In this document: piece after piece, positions 48,378 to 60,519 of the stretch | Numbering within the stretch: position 1 is the stretch's first letter | How the letters are laid out: each line of letters opens with the position of its first letter | Origin: Desmodesmus armatus | Taxonomy: Eukaryota > Chlorophyta > Chlorophyceae > Sphaeropleales > Scenedesmaceae | Direction of reading: 5' to 3' | Length of the DNA stretch: 64,000 bases | Assembly (NCBI GenBank): GCA_007449985.2 | Contig: VIIQ02000010.1 | Coordinates: forward strand, 1-64,000 | Program-made: the position numbers and the translations under genes | Notes under the pieces: generated by a model | Database searches by the model: none | Told to the model about the DNA's origin: nothing | The model's input: only the letters and a program-made list of their open reading frames with translations

Positions 48378-51280
48378 AGCCACTGATTGTCAATTAACCT
48401 GTCATCATCAAGACGCCCTCACCCAGAAGGAGCTAGCCATTGAGGGCAACAACTGCGCAGCAGGGTCTCAGTCACACCTGGCACAGCAGCATGTGGGTCC
48501 AAACAGGGAGGCCCACAGCCGTCAGCAGAGTGTGGCTGGGGAGCTGCTGCATATCAAGTAAGTTTCCTTTATGATGGGGGCAGGAGGATGGCCTTGGGAA
48601 CCCTTTCGGCTTTTCATGTGGTGGTTTAGGTCTCGACAATGATCTGCGCCCCAAACGTCTCGTCCACACCCACATTGATTGTGTTTGACATTAAGATCAT
48701 TTCTGCAGCATCTAGTGCCCGTGAGACCGTTTGACAGTTATCTCTTCAATCGCAGCAAACGGGGGACAGGCAGCTTGTAGATAACTTGTTTGGTGTGAAA
48801 AAGACCCACGGCTGCTTTTCAACTGGTTTGGGCAGTCCAGCAAGATTGGCGAGTCTGATGGCTTGGTGAAAGCCAAGAAAGCAGCAGCCCCGCACACTGT
48901 CGGGCAGCTATCTTTATCAGACGTTCCCCGCAATGAACGTCGCGGGTCTGGGGTGTGCCTTGCCCAAAGCGACCACCACACACAGGTGGGTGCTTTGCTG
49001 GGGACTGTAGACACCACACAGCTGCTGACCCCACCCTGTCCACCATGCTGGGCCACCAGGGGACGACGTGGTTGTCGTAGGCTTTCTCAGAAATGTGTGT
49101 TCAGCGGTTTGATGCTGTTCTTGTTCTTGTCTGTGCACACCCAACACACCGACGGGTGTCACTGCCACACAGGTGTCATCGAGTGCCATGTACCCCTGAT
49201 GTGATCTCTACACCCACCACCAGCTACAGCCCGGCTGTAGAGCGGCCCATCAGCAAGCAGCAGGTGTCTTCACCTATCAGCCAGCTTGCAGCTGTGCAGG
49301 ATCCCCCAGTTGTGTGGCCCAGCCAGCAAGCACCACAAATCGAGCGGGTGACCCACATACACCCGGCCCAGCAGCAGTATGCTCAGGACACTTTGCAGCA
49401 AGCTGCTGTCCTATCAGCACCGGCTGCAGGGCACAGCCAAGGCAGCACCGGTCCCAGCAGCAGCGCTCTCGACACCACAGCTGCTGCAGGCACCACCACC
49501 ACATCTACCACACCCCGCAAGCAGCGCCGCAAACGCCACAAACAGCACAGCCACATGCCGGAGTCCTCCCATGTGCAGCAGCCAGGCAGCCTTCTGATGC
49601 CAGCTGCCTCCCAGAAGGCTCCTTTAAAGTATGCACCCTGTGGCAAGCGGGACGGGCAGCAGCTCGCTGCATCCGTCAGCAAGCAGCTGCGCCGCGGGCA
49701 TCAGGTGTTGCTTCCTGCAGGCGCAGGCATGCAGCTGGTGCGTACGACAGCTATGCTATCGTCAGCACGCAGCTTGCTGCTCAGCCGCAACAGCAGCACA
49801 GGGCTGGTTTTCCAGCCCAGCTTAAGCACAGCTGCAGGAGCAGCGGCCATGCAAGCTCACCAACAGCAGCGGCAGCAGCAGCAACAGGATGCATGGGCAG
49901 CAGTGGCAACAGCTATGCGCAGTAGCCCTGTTCCACCTCAGCAGCTGCAGTATCTCCCCAGTGGTAGCGCCAGTTCACAGCGTGCCAGCGGCAGCAGTGG
50001 CACTAGCACCAGCGGCCGCACTACCAAGGGCAGCAGCAAAGGGGTTATGCTGCTGGTGGCTGCTGTCTCAGAAGCCCAGCTGCGCCGTTTGACCAGCACC
50101 CCTTGATCGCTGCACGCAGCACACGCGCTGCTGCGCTCGCAGCCGCGATCTTTGCACGCCTGTGCAAGCGGGGCTTCACCTCGGTACGCGCCGCAGGCCC
50201 AGAGGCAACTCGGCTGGCAATGTTAGCTGCTGCTGAGGCTCGCAGCAAGCTGCTAGGCTGTGGTCTGGACCTCGCAGTGGTGCCTGCCACTGAGTTAGTA
50301 GATGTGGACAGCCTGGGGATTTCGAGGGTGCTGGTTCACAGTATGTGGAGGTGGAGGGGACAGAGGGGGGTCAGGAGGGTGTTGGGCCTGGGGAGGAGCT
50401 GCCAAAGCAGTTTGTGCGGGTCACTGTGCTGCACCTGGTGCGCTGTGAGCCTCAGCAGCCTGGCAGGCTGCTGCCGTGGCCGGTGCCAGCAGAGCAGCTG
50501 CCTGCCGTCCGCCACGCACAGCAGCAGCAGGAGGGTCAGCAGCAGTGTCTGCTCGGCCAGCAGTTGGCAGCCCAGCAGGTGCAAGCAGAGGAGCCACAGC
50601 AGCTGCAGCAGTCGCAGCAACTGCAACAGCAGCGGCTGGGGGACTGGGGAAGCCTGCAGTTGGCAGCAGTGCAGCAGGCCCAGCAGCAGCACCCATCTAG
50701 CCCACCTGGCCAGCAGGAGCCTCAGTCGGCGCCTGTGGAGCTCACACCACTGCTGGTTGGCAGCAACGGCAGCAGCAGCCATATGGGCAGCAATGGACAC
50801 AGCGTTGGTCATCAACGCGCTCCACTGCAGGAGTTGGGCACCCTGCAAACCAATGGCAGCAGCAGCAGCAGCAGCAGTGTCCCTTTGCTGCCTCGCGCAG
50901 CGAATGGTGCAGCGCCGTCGCCCCTGCTGCTTCCTCCACAGCGCTCCGGCACAGCGGTGGGGTGGACTGGTGCGTCCAGCGCTTTTGATGGCAGCCAGCC
51001 GGAGCAGCTGTTGCTCGATGCAGACCAGTTACAGGCCCTGCAGCTGCAACAGCTCGATGGGTCGGATCTCCCGCCAAGTGCCGGGCTGGGGCCTGGCGCG
51101 CCTGCGTCACCCAGCCAGGGCGGCGGTAGCATTGCCCGCCAGCCTGGTGGGCTGCTGCTGCAGCACAAGCAGGCCCTGAGCAAGAAGGCTCACGGCAGCT
51201 GGTGGCAGCAGCACAGGCCGGCAACGGGACCGCCAGCCGGGGCAGCTCTAGCTGAGGGATGTTGCTGTATGCAGGAGTAG
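48378..51280 (+). CDS. Low-complexity protein with a SpoVS-like domain; N-terminal exons and frame continuity uncertain
   Basis: The core is one long block from an acceptor near 49181 (ACACAG) to the stop at 51280. After a Gln/Ser/Ala-rich N-terminal half (basic patch PRKQRRKRHKQ), SKGVMLLVAAVSEAQ and AALAAAIFARLCKRG, VRAAGPEATRLAMLAAAEAR, GCGLDLAVVPATELVDVD and EELPKQFVRVTVLHLV align block by block with bacterial stage V sporulation protein S. A Gln/Ser-rich tail follows. The three parts lie in three different frames: one ends at a TGA at 50104-50106 and the next must switch to a third frame near 50300-50340. No plausible introns explain this, so there are two frame breaks. Exon-like segments at 48378-48558 and 48715-48984 may be its 5' part but do not join cleanly. 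Function in eukaryotes is unknown. Confidence 0.5.
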
Positions 51281-52733
51281 CTTGTGGCTTTGTTTTGTTG
51301 GCAGAGGGAGTGCAACTGGCACATGTTTTCTTTTGCTTGCTGTTGAGGTGGCTGTCGACAGAGAGGCTGGCTGTGTGGTGGGTGTCAGTGTGCGCACTTG
51401 GACACATCGGGTGTTTTGAGGTCAAGACACATTGGGTGTTTTGAGGTCAGGGTCATGGAGGTTGGTGTGTGGCACACTTAGCTTGTGGCTGTGGTCGATG
51501 GCTGCTGGACAGGCAGTGATGCTGAGTGGGGAAGAACAGGGTGTTTGCTGTACATTATATGAGTTGTATGTTTCTGTAGACCCTGTTTACCCGTAGGCTC
51601 AGCCATGCTCAGCAGCTTGTATTGTAGAGAGGCAAGAAGAGGTAAAACAGTAGGGCAGTCGCGATTTCTGACATGCCGGACTGTGAGACGGTTAGCGAGT
51701 GTGTGCTGGTGTGCCATAGGGGCGGTTCCTGCCTGTGAGCAGGTGGATGTCTTCTGGGCACAGGTGTAACAAGGTGTGCTGATGCTCTTTGGACAGATGA
51801 TTACTACTTATGGCTACCACGCACCGAGCAAGCACCCTCATTGCGTACAAGGGCGGCGCTCTTCCATCTTGTCTCCTTGATGCGCACTGTGGGGAGGGGG
51901 AGGGGACTTGTTGGGCAAGAAGTGGCAGCTGACTCAGCACGCTCCTTTTGTTAGAAGTTTTGCTTTTTTGCTGCTAAGCATCTGCGCAAATGCATTCTGT
52001 TTGGTGCAGGCAGATGCAGGTGACGTTGTCTGCAGCTCAAACACCTGAGGGCCTTCTGTGTGTGTGTGGGGGGGGGGGGGGGGGGGGAGGGGGGCAATGG
52101 GAATTGGACAGCTGGGTGGGGGGAGTAACCAGATGCAGTGCCAAGAGACGGTGCTGGGGTGCGGCCGAGCGATTGCACTTGGATGCTTTTTGCTTTTTGG
52201 GGCCAAGAATGCGATTGGGATGACTGCAATGCCCAGTGACTGAGTGCGGCATGCAACCAAAGGGTGTGGTCAGGACAACTGCAATGCCCAGTGGGACATT
52301 CAAGCAGCTCCTTTCAAAGGCAAAGCTGCTGCTGGGTCAACATAGCTCACCTAGGTTGTTCCGCTGTACCACTGGCATCGCGGTTGCCCTGACCACTACC
52401 TCTGGGGTGCCCTGCTGTGCTTCAGGGGGAGCAACGATGACCTTGGTATGGATGTGAGCCATGCAATGCATTGGACGAGTAAGTGGGGGCCGTTAGCTCC
52501 GACAAAGGTGATAGTTCATCTCAGGGCCAGGCCATTCAAAGCTGCGTGACTAATCCCTTGATACCTGCAAGCCACGACTAACCTGCTTTGTGGGAAGCAC
52601 GTCAGCCTGATGGTATCGCTTCTCAACAGGTTGCCGCAGCTCCCAGAAAAAGCAATCAAAACGTGCAGGTGCCATCACACACACGTCACCTGCTGCTTGA
52701 AGGTGCCACCCACCACATCAGTCCCGATTGCGC
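51281..52733. other. Intergenic interval before the cation exchanger gene
   Basis: No exon is supported. A short repeat of CATTGGGTGTTTTGAGGTCA occurs twice near 51400-51450, a TGTAA signal is at 51765-51769, and a poly-G run is at 52068-52093. A CAATGCCCAGTG direct repeat lies near 52228 and 52288. The promoter of the exchanger gene should be at the right end. Confidence 0.5.
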
Positions 52734-55700
52734 ATGAAACCCCGTGGTTTGATTTATATTTGTCTGATCCTAAACTTTGCAGCGCATGCCAGCGCGGGCC
52801 ACAGCAATGCCAGGCTGCTCACTAGGCTGAGAGCAGCAGCAGGGGGTGGGCGGTCCTGTCAGCCCTGGACTGTGCCAAGGGCGGAGCAGTGTGCGTATGT
52901 CAGGGACAATGCGGACATTTGCTATCCAGATGGAGGTTTCCAGGAGTATATCGCTTTGCACTACTGCTTCTTTGGAGCAACCTGGTGAGGCTGACATGGC
53001 CACGGCAGCCGATGGAATCTTTGTTAGCGTGCATGCATGGATGGTGCCCACCTTCTGCAGACAACCGCATCAGCTTCTACAACGGGAATGTTCGTTGTTT
53101 CCTGCGCATGCAGGGGTTGGTTATCCCTGGTCCTCCTGCTTGCAGCAGCCCTGGTGGCGTTTGCAGTGTTGCTGACAGTGTCAGAGCGTTTCTTCTGCCC
53201 AGCCCTTGAGCTCATTTCAGACTATCTGAAGTTGCCGCCAGTAGTAGCAGGAGCTACACTGCTGTCGTTTGGCAATGGCGCGCCTGACACATTCACACAA
53301 GTTGCAGCTGTGGCACAGGTCAGCAGCATGGGCAGATGACAACCCCGGTTGCCCTGTCCAGCGGCAAGTGGTGGCAAAAGCCTCCTATCCTTAGAGCTGC
53401 CGTTCAAGCACGTCAGCAAGTACTTAGTCTGTCATAAACACACACATACCAGCAGCACATCCATGTGGCCAGGTTTTCATCATGTGCAGTGAATTTGCAG
53501 TGATCACCCACACACTGAAACGAAGCACCAAATGCATGAAGGCTGCACCACTTGCGCCTCAAGTGTGCAGCTTGCACTGTGTTCAATGTGCATGCTCGGC
53601 CGCCTGATGGAGTGCATGTGGTGTGTGCAGGATGGTGGGACTGCTGTTGGCATGGCACTGGCAGAGCCCCTGGGTGGTGGTATGTTTGCCAGCAACGTGG
53701 TGTTCGGCATGGTTGTGCTCATTGCCAGCAAGCAGCAGGTACGTGGCACTGCTGGACTGGTTTGCTTTCAGCTGCTGTACAGCTGCGCGGGCAGCTTTGA
53801 GAAGGAAGCCAGATTTGTCTGGGTGGCTAAGCAGCACAGTGAAATCGGTCTGCTCTGCAAAGCAGCAGCATGCACTTCTTGACCCAGTTCTGCATCTGCT
53901 GTGGCTGGGCTGCCGGTAAGTGTGATAGTAGGCTCTCACACGCCGTGAGCTTGGCTGTGTGCTGATGTAAGGCGGCGATCTGCAGGACACTGCTGACTGC
54001 ATGCATGCTCCTCTGCTGGTGGCTGTGCTGCTGCAGGCTGTCATCCAACGCTGGGCTTTCCTGAAGGATGTTGGCTTCTATCTGTGCAGCCTTGTGATCA
54101 TTGCGTACATGCTGGCAGACGGCCAGGTATGTGTGTGCTCTGTGCTGCAGGATTTCAGCAGTACAGTAAGGGCATGGCACGTGGTGTTGCTGAGTGCTTT
54201 CTCTTGCTGCCATCAGTGCATGTTCCCAATCAGGATGCTGAGTGTGTTGTAGCTCGTGGCATGCATGCTTAGCTTGATGTAAGCTGTTGCATGCGGCTTT
54301 TATTGCGGCACAACTCGGCACCAGCAACAGCCAGCGGGGCAGGCTGTGAGGCATGGTGTGCATGGTGGAGGTGTGCACACATCCATACAGCCTACCGCTG
54401 CGTACACAGTGGGCAGTATCCTGCTTGATCTGTGTCTGAAGTTTCTTTGTGCTGTTGCTACGTGTGTGTCCTGCAGGTTGCTACAGCTGAAGCGGCGATT
54501 ATGCTGTCGCTGTACGTGCTGTATGTTGCAGCCACCTTCTACACCAGCCGTGCTGACGAGCCCCTGCATGCTGACCTGGCACTGCACGAGTTCCCGCCAG
54601 AGGACGGAGGCATAGGTGCGCAGCACCGCAGCACACAGCTGTTGTTGCCAGCACCAGGACTTGCCTTTTTGGCTGGTAGTTACATAAGCTGCAAACTGCC
54701 AGTGTTTGAGTGGGCATGTTTGTGCTGGTGTGTCCAGACTGCTGCATAGATCCAGCACTACTGCTACTGTGGAGTCAGGTGACGCAAGCAGTGGCTGCAA
54801 TCGTGTTGATGCTGCAGATGTGCATGACAGCAGCAGCGAGGACCTCAACTGGGAGGACTCTGATGTTGAGCACCCCGGTTATGTGGACGCCACCACCAGC
54901 ATCCGTGAGTTTGACCTGGAAGCCCCCAACTCAGAGACAGACTACAGCCTCAGAAGCAGAGCCAACTCGCTCGATTCGACAGACACCCCAAAGGCGGGCA
55001 CATACAGCCCAGCCGGGAGCGGAGTCTTTGGCCAGTCCAGAGGGCCGCAAGGCAGCAGCACAGGGCCCTCGGGTGGCAGCGGAAACAGGACTCTGCAGGC
55101 GCTGCTGTCGTGGCGGCACAGGGGCAGTAACAGTGGCCTGAGGGAGCCCTTGCTGCTGGTGATAGACGAGAGCCCTGATGCATCGAGGGATGGGCTGTCG
55201 CGCACTGCTGGGGACGGGTCCTTTGAAAGCAATGCGGCCAGCAGCAGCGGGGACTACCTTGCAGGGCGGCACCCGGTGGCCCTGCATGCATCAGGGGTTA
55301 TGCGAGACGCAGGGGTTATGACAGCTGAAGAGGAGGACATCGCAGCTGTGGCAGCTGCTGCAGCAGCGGAGATTGCAGCGCGCAGGCGTGGCGCGTCTGC
55401 GCATCAGCCACTCAACTCCCAGCAGCAGGACCAGGTGCTGTTGGACGGCACAGGCTTGCAGCCTAGCGCTGAGCGACAGGGCAGCGGCAGCCTACCAGGC
55501 ACTGCCGCAGGTTCTACCAACACATCGCCTAGTGCGGTCTCTTTCAGGGCGGGAGGCCTGCTCGACATCCATGGTGTGCCGTCCCTGGATGCACGGGGCC
55601 TGCCCGCAGCGCCGCAGCACAACCTCAGCGCAAGCAATCGCCGGAGTTTTGCGGCGCAGGGCCGCCACAGCTCCCCTGCTGACGGCAGCATGAGGTCTCC

Positions 55701-57831
55701 TGTTTGGGCGAGCAGCGTCAGGAACAGGAGTGTCAGCCCAGCTCCCGGCGAGCGGTCGAATGCAGGAAGTGTGCAGGGCCGCAGCCCCCGGGCTGCCTCA
55801 GACAGCGGTGCGCTCCCTGACCAGGCGGGTCTACGCGTGCTCACCCCCTCTAAAACCTTCCCGTCAGCAGCGCAGGCAGCCGGGGATTGGCCAGTGCTGG
55901 GGATGCCTCCTCACAGCCCGCTCACGCCTGGGAGGGTTGCTTCTGGGAGGGTCACTCCCATTGGGCAGCTGTCCCCACACCTGCAGCAGCTGCAGGAGCA
56001 GCACTTTGCTGAGCAGGTGGAGCTGCTGGAGCAGCAGGCTGCTGAGCATGATGCCTTGCTGGCTGCACATGAGGACGACCAGGAGGTTGAAAAGGCTGGA
56101 GGCACCAGCCTCAAGCACAGGCTGCAGCACCCCTTGGTGCAGCTGCTGAGCTTCACCATGCCCAGGGTGAGTGCAGTGGGTGGGTTGAGGGGTGGTGTAA
56201 AAACTCTATGTGAACCGATTGCATGGGTGGTCCCTTGTGTGCTGGGGACCACCTTGTGTGCTTGATGTGGCGCCTTGTATACTTGCGTTGATGGTTGTGA
56301 TGGTTGTAATCTGCAAAAACATAAGCAGGACCAAGCTGCTGCAACGGTGGGACCCCCCCCCCCCCCCCCCCCCCGGGGGGGGGGGTGTCCTTGTACTGCT
56401 GTTACTGCTGTGAACTCGGTGAGGTACATGCGGGCGACCGTTTGATGACGCTGATTTGATCGTCGCTGCCCCTGCTTGCTGTCCTGCAGGTCGGCACAGG
56501 CAGCGGCCACCGCTACGGTCGCGAGCGGGCGTGCCTGTTGCCGCTGACAGTGCCGCTGCTGTGGTTTGTCGGGGACTTCTCCGTGCTGCTGGGCATCGGC
56601 TGGCTGGGGCTTGCGTTTGGCTGTGGCTGTGCTGCAATTGGCAGCTGCATCATATGGGCCACGTACCCGGCTAGCGCAGTGCCTCGCAAGACACTCAAGG
56701 GTGAGCACAGTTGTCTTGCAAAAGCCTGCATGCTAGAGGTCTGCAGGGTGGCATCTCTTTCGTCAGACTCTGGTGGACAGGGCTTGTGCTGGCGAGTTGT
56801 GGGGCATGTAACTGATATGAACCTGACTCCGCACCCCATGATGGCAGCTGCCAGTGTCCAACAGCATGGCTAGTGCATCGTCAAAACTTTGCAGGTGCAG
56901 TTACTTAAGGCCATCCTGACCTTTGGCAGATTACGGCAAAGAGCTTACTGTGTGTTTGACGTGGTGACATGTGTGTGCAGGTGTTTTTGCCGTGCTGGCC
57001 TTCTTTCAGGCCATTGCCTGGCTGAACCTGAGTGCGAGTGGGCTGGTGCAGATCTGTGTGGTGGTGGGCACTATCTTTGGCCTGAAGCCCGCCCTGCTGG
57101 GTGCTACTGTGCTGGCCTGGGGCAACTCAGTGCCCGACCTGGTCAACAACGTGGCCATGGCAAGGGATGGCTTCCCCTCAATGGCTGTGGCGGCCTGCTT
57201 TGCGAGCCCGCTGTTCACGCTGCTGTTTGGCATGGGAGGGGCGTTGGCATACGGTGAGTGCAACGGGGCGCTGGTGCTGGCAGTAATGAATAGGGCCTAC
57301 TGGAAGTGGATGAGTAGGGGTTGGTTGTTTGATGCTGCTAACAAGAAGTCAGCCTGTCAGCAGCCAGACGGCACGTGCTGCTGCTTGTGTCGTCTCTGTT
57401 GCTGTTGCGCTTTGAAATGTACGATGCGTAGCACGCTTCGTAAGGCACAGGACAGCTGTGCTGGCAGCCACTTGCTGACGTGGATGCTGTGACACAGCAA
57501 GAGTCTTCCCTATGCCCCATGCATGCTGCTGATGCTTGCTACCTACATATGTGCCATATACGCTGCCCTGCCCTACGTGACTTGCATGCTGCCCTCAGGT
57601 ACTGCTCTGCATGGCGGCCCCCTGACTATCCCAGTTGACGCACCTCTGATGGTAATGACTGGCTTCTCCATTGCCAATATGGTGCAGCACCTCATCGTGG
57701 TGCCCCTGGTGCATAGGTTCCGCATGAAGCCCTCCATGGCGGTTATCACCTTCCTGTTTTATGCCTGCTTCAATGTGGTGTATGTGCTGGCGACTGCGGG
57801 CATTGTGCAGATACTGCCTGTTGGGTCGTGA
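52734..57831 (+). CDS. Cation/calcium exchanger (CCX/NCKX-like, CaCA superfamily)
   Basis: Nine exons with consistent phases: 52734-52984, 53114-53318, 53631-53738, 54037-54126, 54477-54615, 54779-56166, 56490-56700, 56981-57253 and 57599-57831, encoding 965 residues. MKPRGLIYICLILNFAAHASA is a signal sequence. The luminal CAYVRDNADICYPDGGFQEY is typical of CCX/NCKX N-termini. The alpha-1 repeat has LLSFGNGAPDTF (motif ~137-142) and the alpha-2 repeat VLAWGNSVPDLVNNVAMA (~845-850), the cation-binding elements. About 11 hydrophobic segments are visible. Exon 54779-56166 encodes a 462-residue Ser/Gly/Pro-rich hydrophilic loop (SSSEDLNWEDSD, many Ser-Pro) between the two halves. The family exchanges Ca2+ or other cations against Na+, K+ or H+ in plasma or internal membranes; ion specificity cannot be read here. 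The ATG at 52734 opens directly into the signal peptide. Confidence 0.9.
56353..56385. repeat. Poly-C run immediately followed by poly-G run
   Basis: About 22 C then about 11 G in the intron after exon 54779-56166 form a perfect GC palindrome that would snap back as a hairpin. This may be real or an artefact of joining reads at a homopolymer. Confidence 0.8.
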
Positions 57832-60519
57832 GCCAAGGCACTGCAGGCGGCATAGGTGTTGTGGGAGGCTGTGGGAGACAGTGATGAGAGAGCGGACGGG
57901 GCAGGGTTGTGTGGGGGTACGGGTGCTGCGTGCAGATGCAGCTTGAGAGCCTCTCAGTTGCCTGCTGGCTGCTGTGGGGTCATCTGGAGGCAGTGTTTGG
58001 GTGTGCTGCAACTTGGCGGGGACAGATGTTGCACCCACTACTGTGTCGGTCCACCACTATCTCGCTGGCATTGCTCCCTGGTTGATTGATGAGTGCTTCC
58101 TGCGGCTAATGCACTGGCTCAGCTGTTGCCTGTGGTTTCATCGGATGTTTGGTGTAGTGGGATTTCACCAACAGTTGCCTCCCATGGCAGCAGTGCCAAG
58201 GTGCCTGGCTGTCTCATGCGTCTTTGGGTGGGTGAGAGCGTATGCGGGCAAGGCAGTGATTGTGGCGCACTGCGCAATGGTGTGCAAGCATGCATGCAAA
58301 CAGGTGTTGCCAGACTGTGATCTGGCGGGTTGCGAGACTGAGAGCCACTTGAGTTGGTGCAAAGCAAAAAGAGTGTTGCTGTCTATATCAGCCCGGACTG
58401 TTTTTGCCACGTTGGTTGCTATCGCAGATACATTTTGACTTTTTTACGTGGGTGGCAGAGTGGGCATTGGCTGCAGTCTGGGTCCAGAAGCTTCTGGTTG
58501 CAGACCACCAGAGGCAAAGCCAGCAGTGGCACTGTTGCTGCTGCTGCTTCGCTTCCCAGCCAATGGCTGCATCACTGGTGCCTTTTTGCCCAGTCCTGCA
58601 TCGCAGGGTTGCATTTGTTTTGGTCAATTCAAAGTGGAAAGCCTGGGCTTGAACACTGTCGTGCGTTGTATATTATTTGAATATCTGTGATCTGGCAGTT
58701 GTGACAGCTGCAATGGCTTTTTGGCTTTGACAGCGGGCTTCCTTTTTCGGACGCCATGCATGCGTGGTAAAGGTTTGAGGTTGGTCCTGTGCAAAGGAAA
58801 CCACTGCAAGCTGCATGTCAGCAGCACTGGCGTGCCATGCAGGGTGGATACCCCACCCCAAGTTGCTGCTGTTGGAGTTACGTGTGTCTCGTGGTACTCC
58901 TTTGTGTGGCCTCTGACTAGCAGTCAGCACAGTGTGAGGTGACTCAGCACAGTGTGAGGGATGGTGGGCAGGTGTGCACAGTTGCATGCACTTGGGGCGC
59001 CCTGCACCATCCACCTGTCCAGATGCACCTGGGCGTTTGGGTGTGGCATGGGGGCGGGCCTCTCCCATCTACCCTGATGATGGCAACGGGCACAGCGCCG
59101 GCCATCAGTGCTGCTATGACATTTTTGTGACAGCACAAGGACGCATGCATCAGCCTGGCTGGTACACCCGTCATCGATTGGTACTGGTACCCAACAGTGT
59201 TTGTGCAAGTTGTGACAGCTGCTCTCCCAGTTTCAAGGGATATGACAGAGCTGCCTGACAGAGCTGCCTGGACATGGTTGTTGGCACTCAGTGCCAACAC
59301 AGTGCAAGCAGGATGCGTGCAGGTGGCCCCATCTCCACTTTGAGCTCCTGCTGCACTTGCGTCAGGGCTTGCTGCTGTCCTATCCTCCTCAGTTGTGGCA
59401 GTGGTTCCTGACAGAGCCCCTTGTGCGTGCATCCAGCATCTCCACCCACCCACCCACCCTGGCCCACTTCTCCTGCGAGGCAGTGCAGCAGACCTACATA
59501 GTATGTTGTCTTGACACACATAGCACGCCTGAACTGAGTTGTGGTGTATGAACGCCATGCATATGCAGCCGTGAACCCTACCACACAGTGTGTGTTGGCA
59601 GGCCTGGGAGAAGCTTGGTAGTGGGCATTCAACCTGACCTGTTTGGTGTGGCTAATGGTTGCTTGTGGCAGCCAGCGGTTGTCAAAGCTTGCAGTGCTTT
59701 GGGCACAACGCAGGGAGATACCCAGCTTGTATCGCATGGATGCAGTGGTTGCTACAGCCAACCTGTCGCATGCAGTCGACTGCATCATGCACGTTGCAAT
59801 GCTAGCAGGTAATGAGCTTGGCAAATACATAGTGGTGGTGATGATCCGGTATGCAAGTGCAGGTGTAATCTTCACATGTTGACCCTCAGGGGTCAGGGCC
59901 TGGAGGAGTAGGGGGGAGCAGTAGCTCTGGGCGTGGCGACTGGTATGTAGGGACCCTGAGGGTATCACACGCTTGGCACCATCGCAAATGATGGGCATCT
60001 ACAAGTCTTTGCAGGTCTTCTTCTCTGCCGACACCGTCAGCATCCACAGTTGCGTGCATCTGCCATGGCTTGTGAGAGAGGCCCTCCAGGGGGGTGTATA
60101 GTGCTTGAAGCATGCCTGTTCTTCTCCTCTGAATTAAGTGGGTCCAAGCCGTTGCATAACTAGCGCCAGTGAGCATCCAACTGCATATGTGTCGGAGAAG
60201 GTGAAACGGCAGAAGGGTTTAGGGCTCCAGGATACAAATCAGGAGTCAGTTGGTCTCTACGGAGCAGCTCCGTCTCTCAATAATCTCTATGTCAGCTCAA
60301 GCCGACATTGAACATCCAGACTGAGTCCTCCGCAGCAGTTTGTGCTTCGCGGCAACCCAACATCAAACGAATTGCGAGACGAAGTGCACGGCCAAAGGTT
60401 TGTCTAGTGTGTTTAAACTGTGCAAAATTCCGGCCTATCAGTGACAGTTTTGGCTTGCTGCTGCAGCATCTGCAGTGACACCTGCTGTTGGCTGTGCCTG
60501 CGCAGAGCTGTGTTCAGCC
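57832..60519. other. Interval with unassigned exon-like segments
   Basis: No recognisable gene. On the plus strand, 59327-59500 (acceptor CAG, donor GTATGT) reads FELLLHLRQGLLLSYPPQLW and continues with EPLVRASSISTHPPTLAHFS. The stretch 59719-59813 reads MDAVVATANLSHAV with a GTAATG donor, and 60017-60090 reads VFFSADTVSIHSCVHLPW after a CAG acceptor. These could be exons of an unrecognised plus-strand gene or remnants, and their phases do not join convincingly. A small tandem of CAGCACAGTGTGAGG is at 58926-58960. Confidence 0.3.

Noticed and set aside
50103..51179. Ser/Arg-rich continuation of the central SpoVS frame
   Set aside because: Past about 50330 this frame turns into Cys/Ser/Arg-rich shadow sequence; the Gln-rich, SpoVS-ending frame from 50345 is the better continuation.
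55911..56708. Long minus-strand frame over the exchanger gene (265 codons)
   Set aside because: It runs through an exon, an intron and a homopolymer and is antisense to a well-supported exchanger; no domain is visible.
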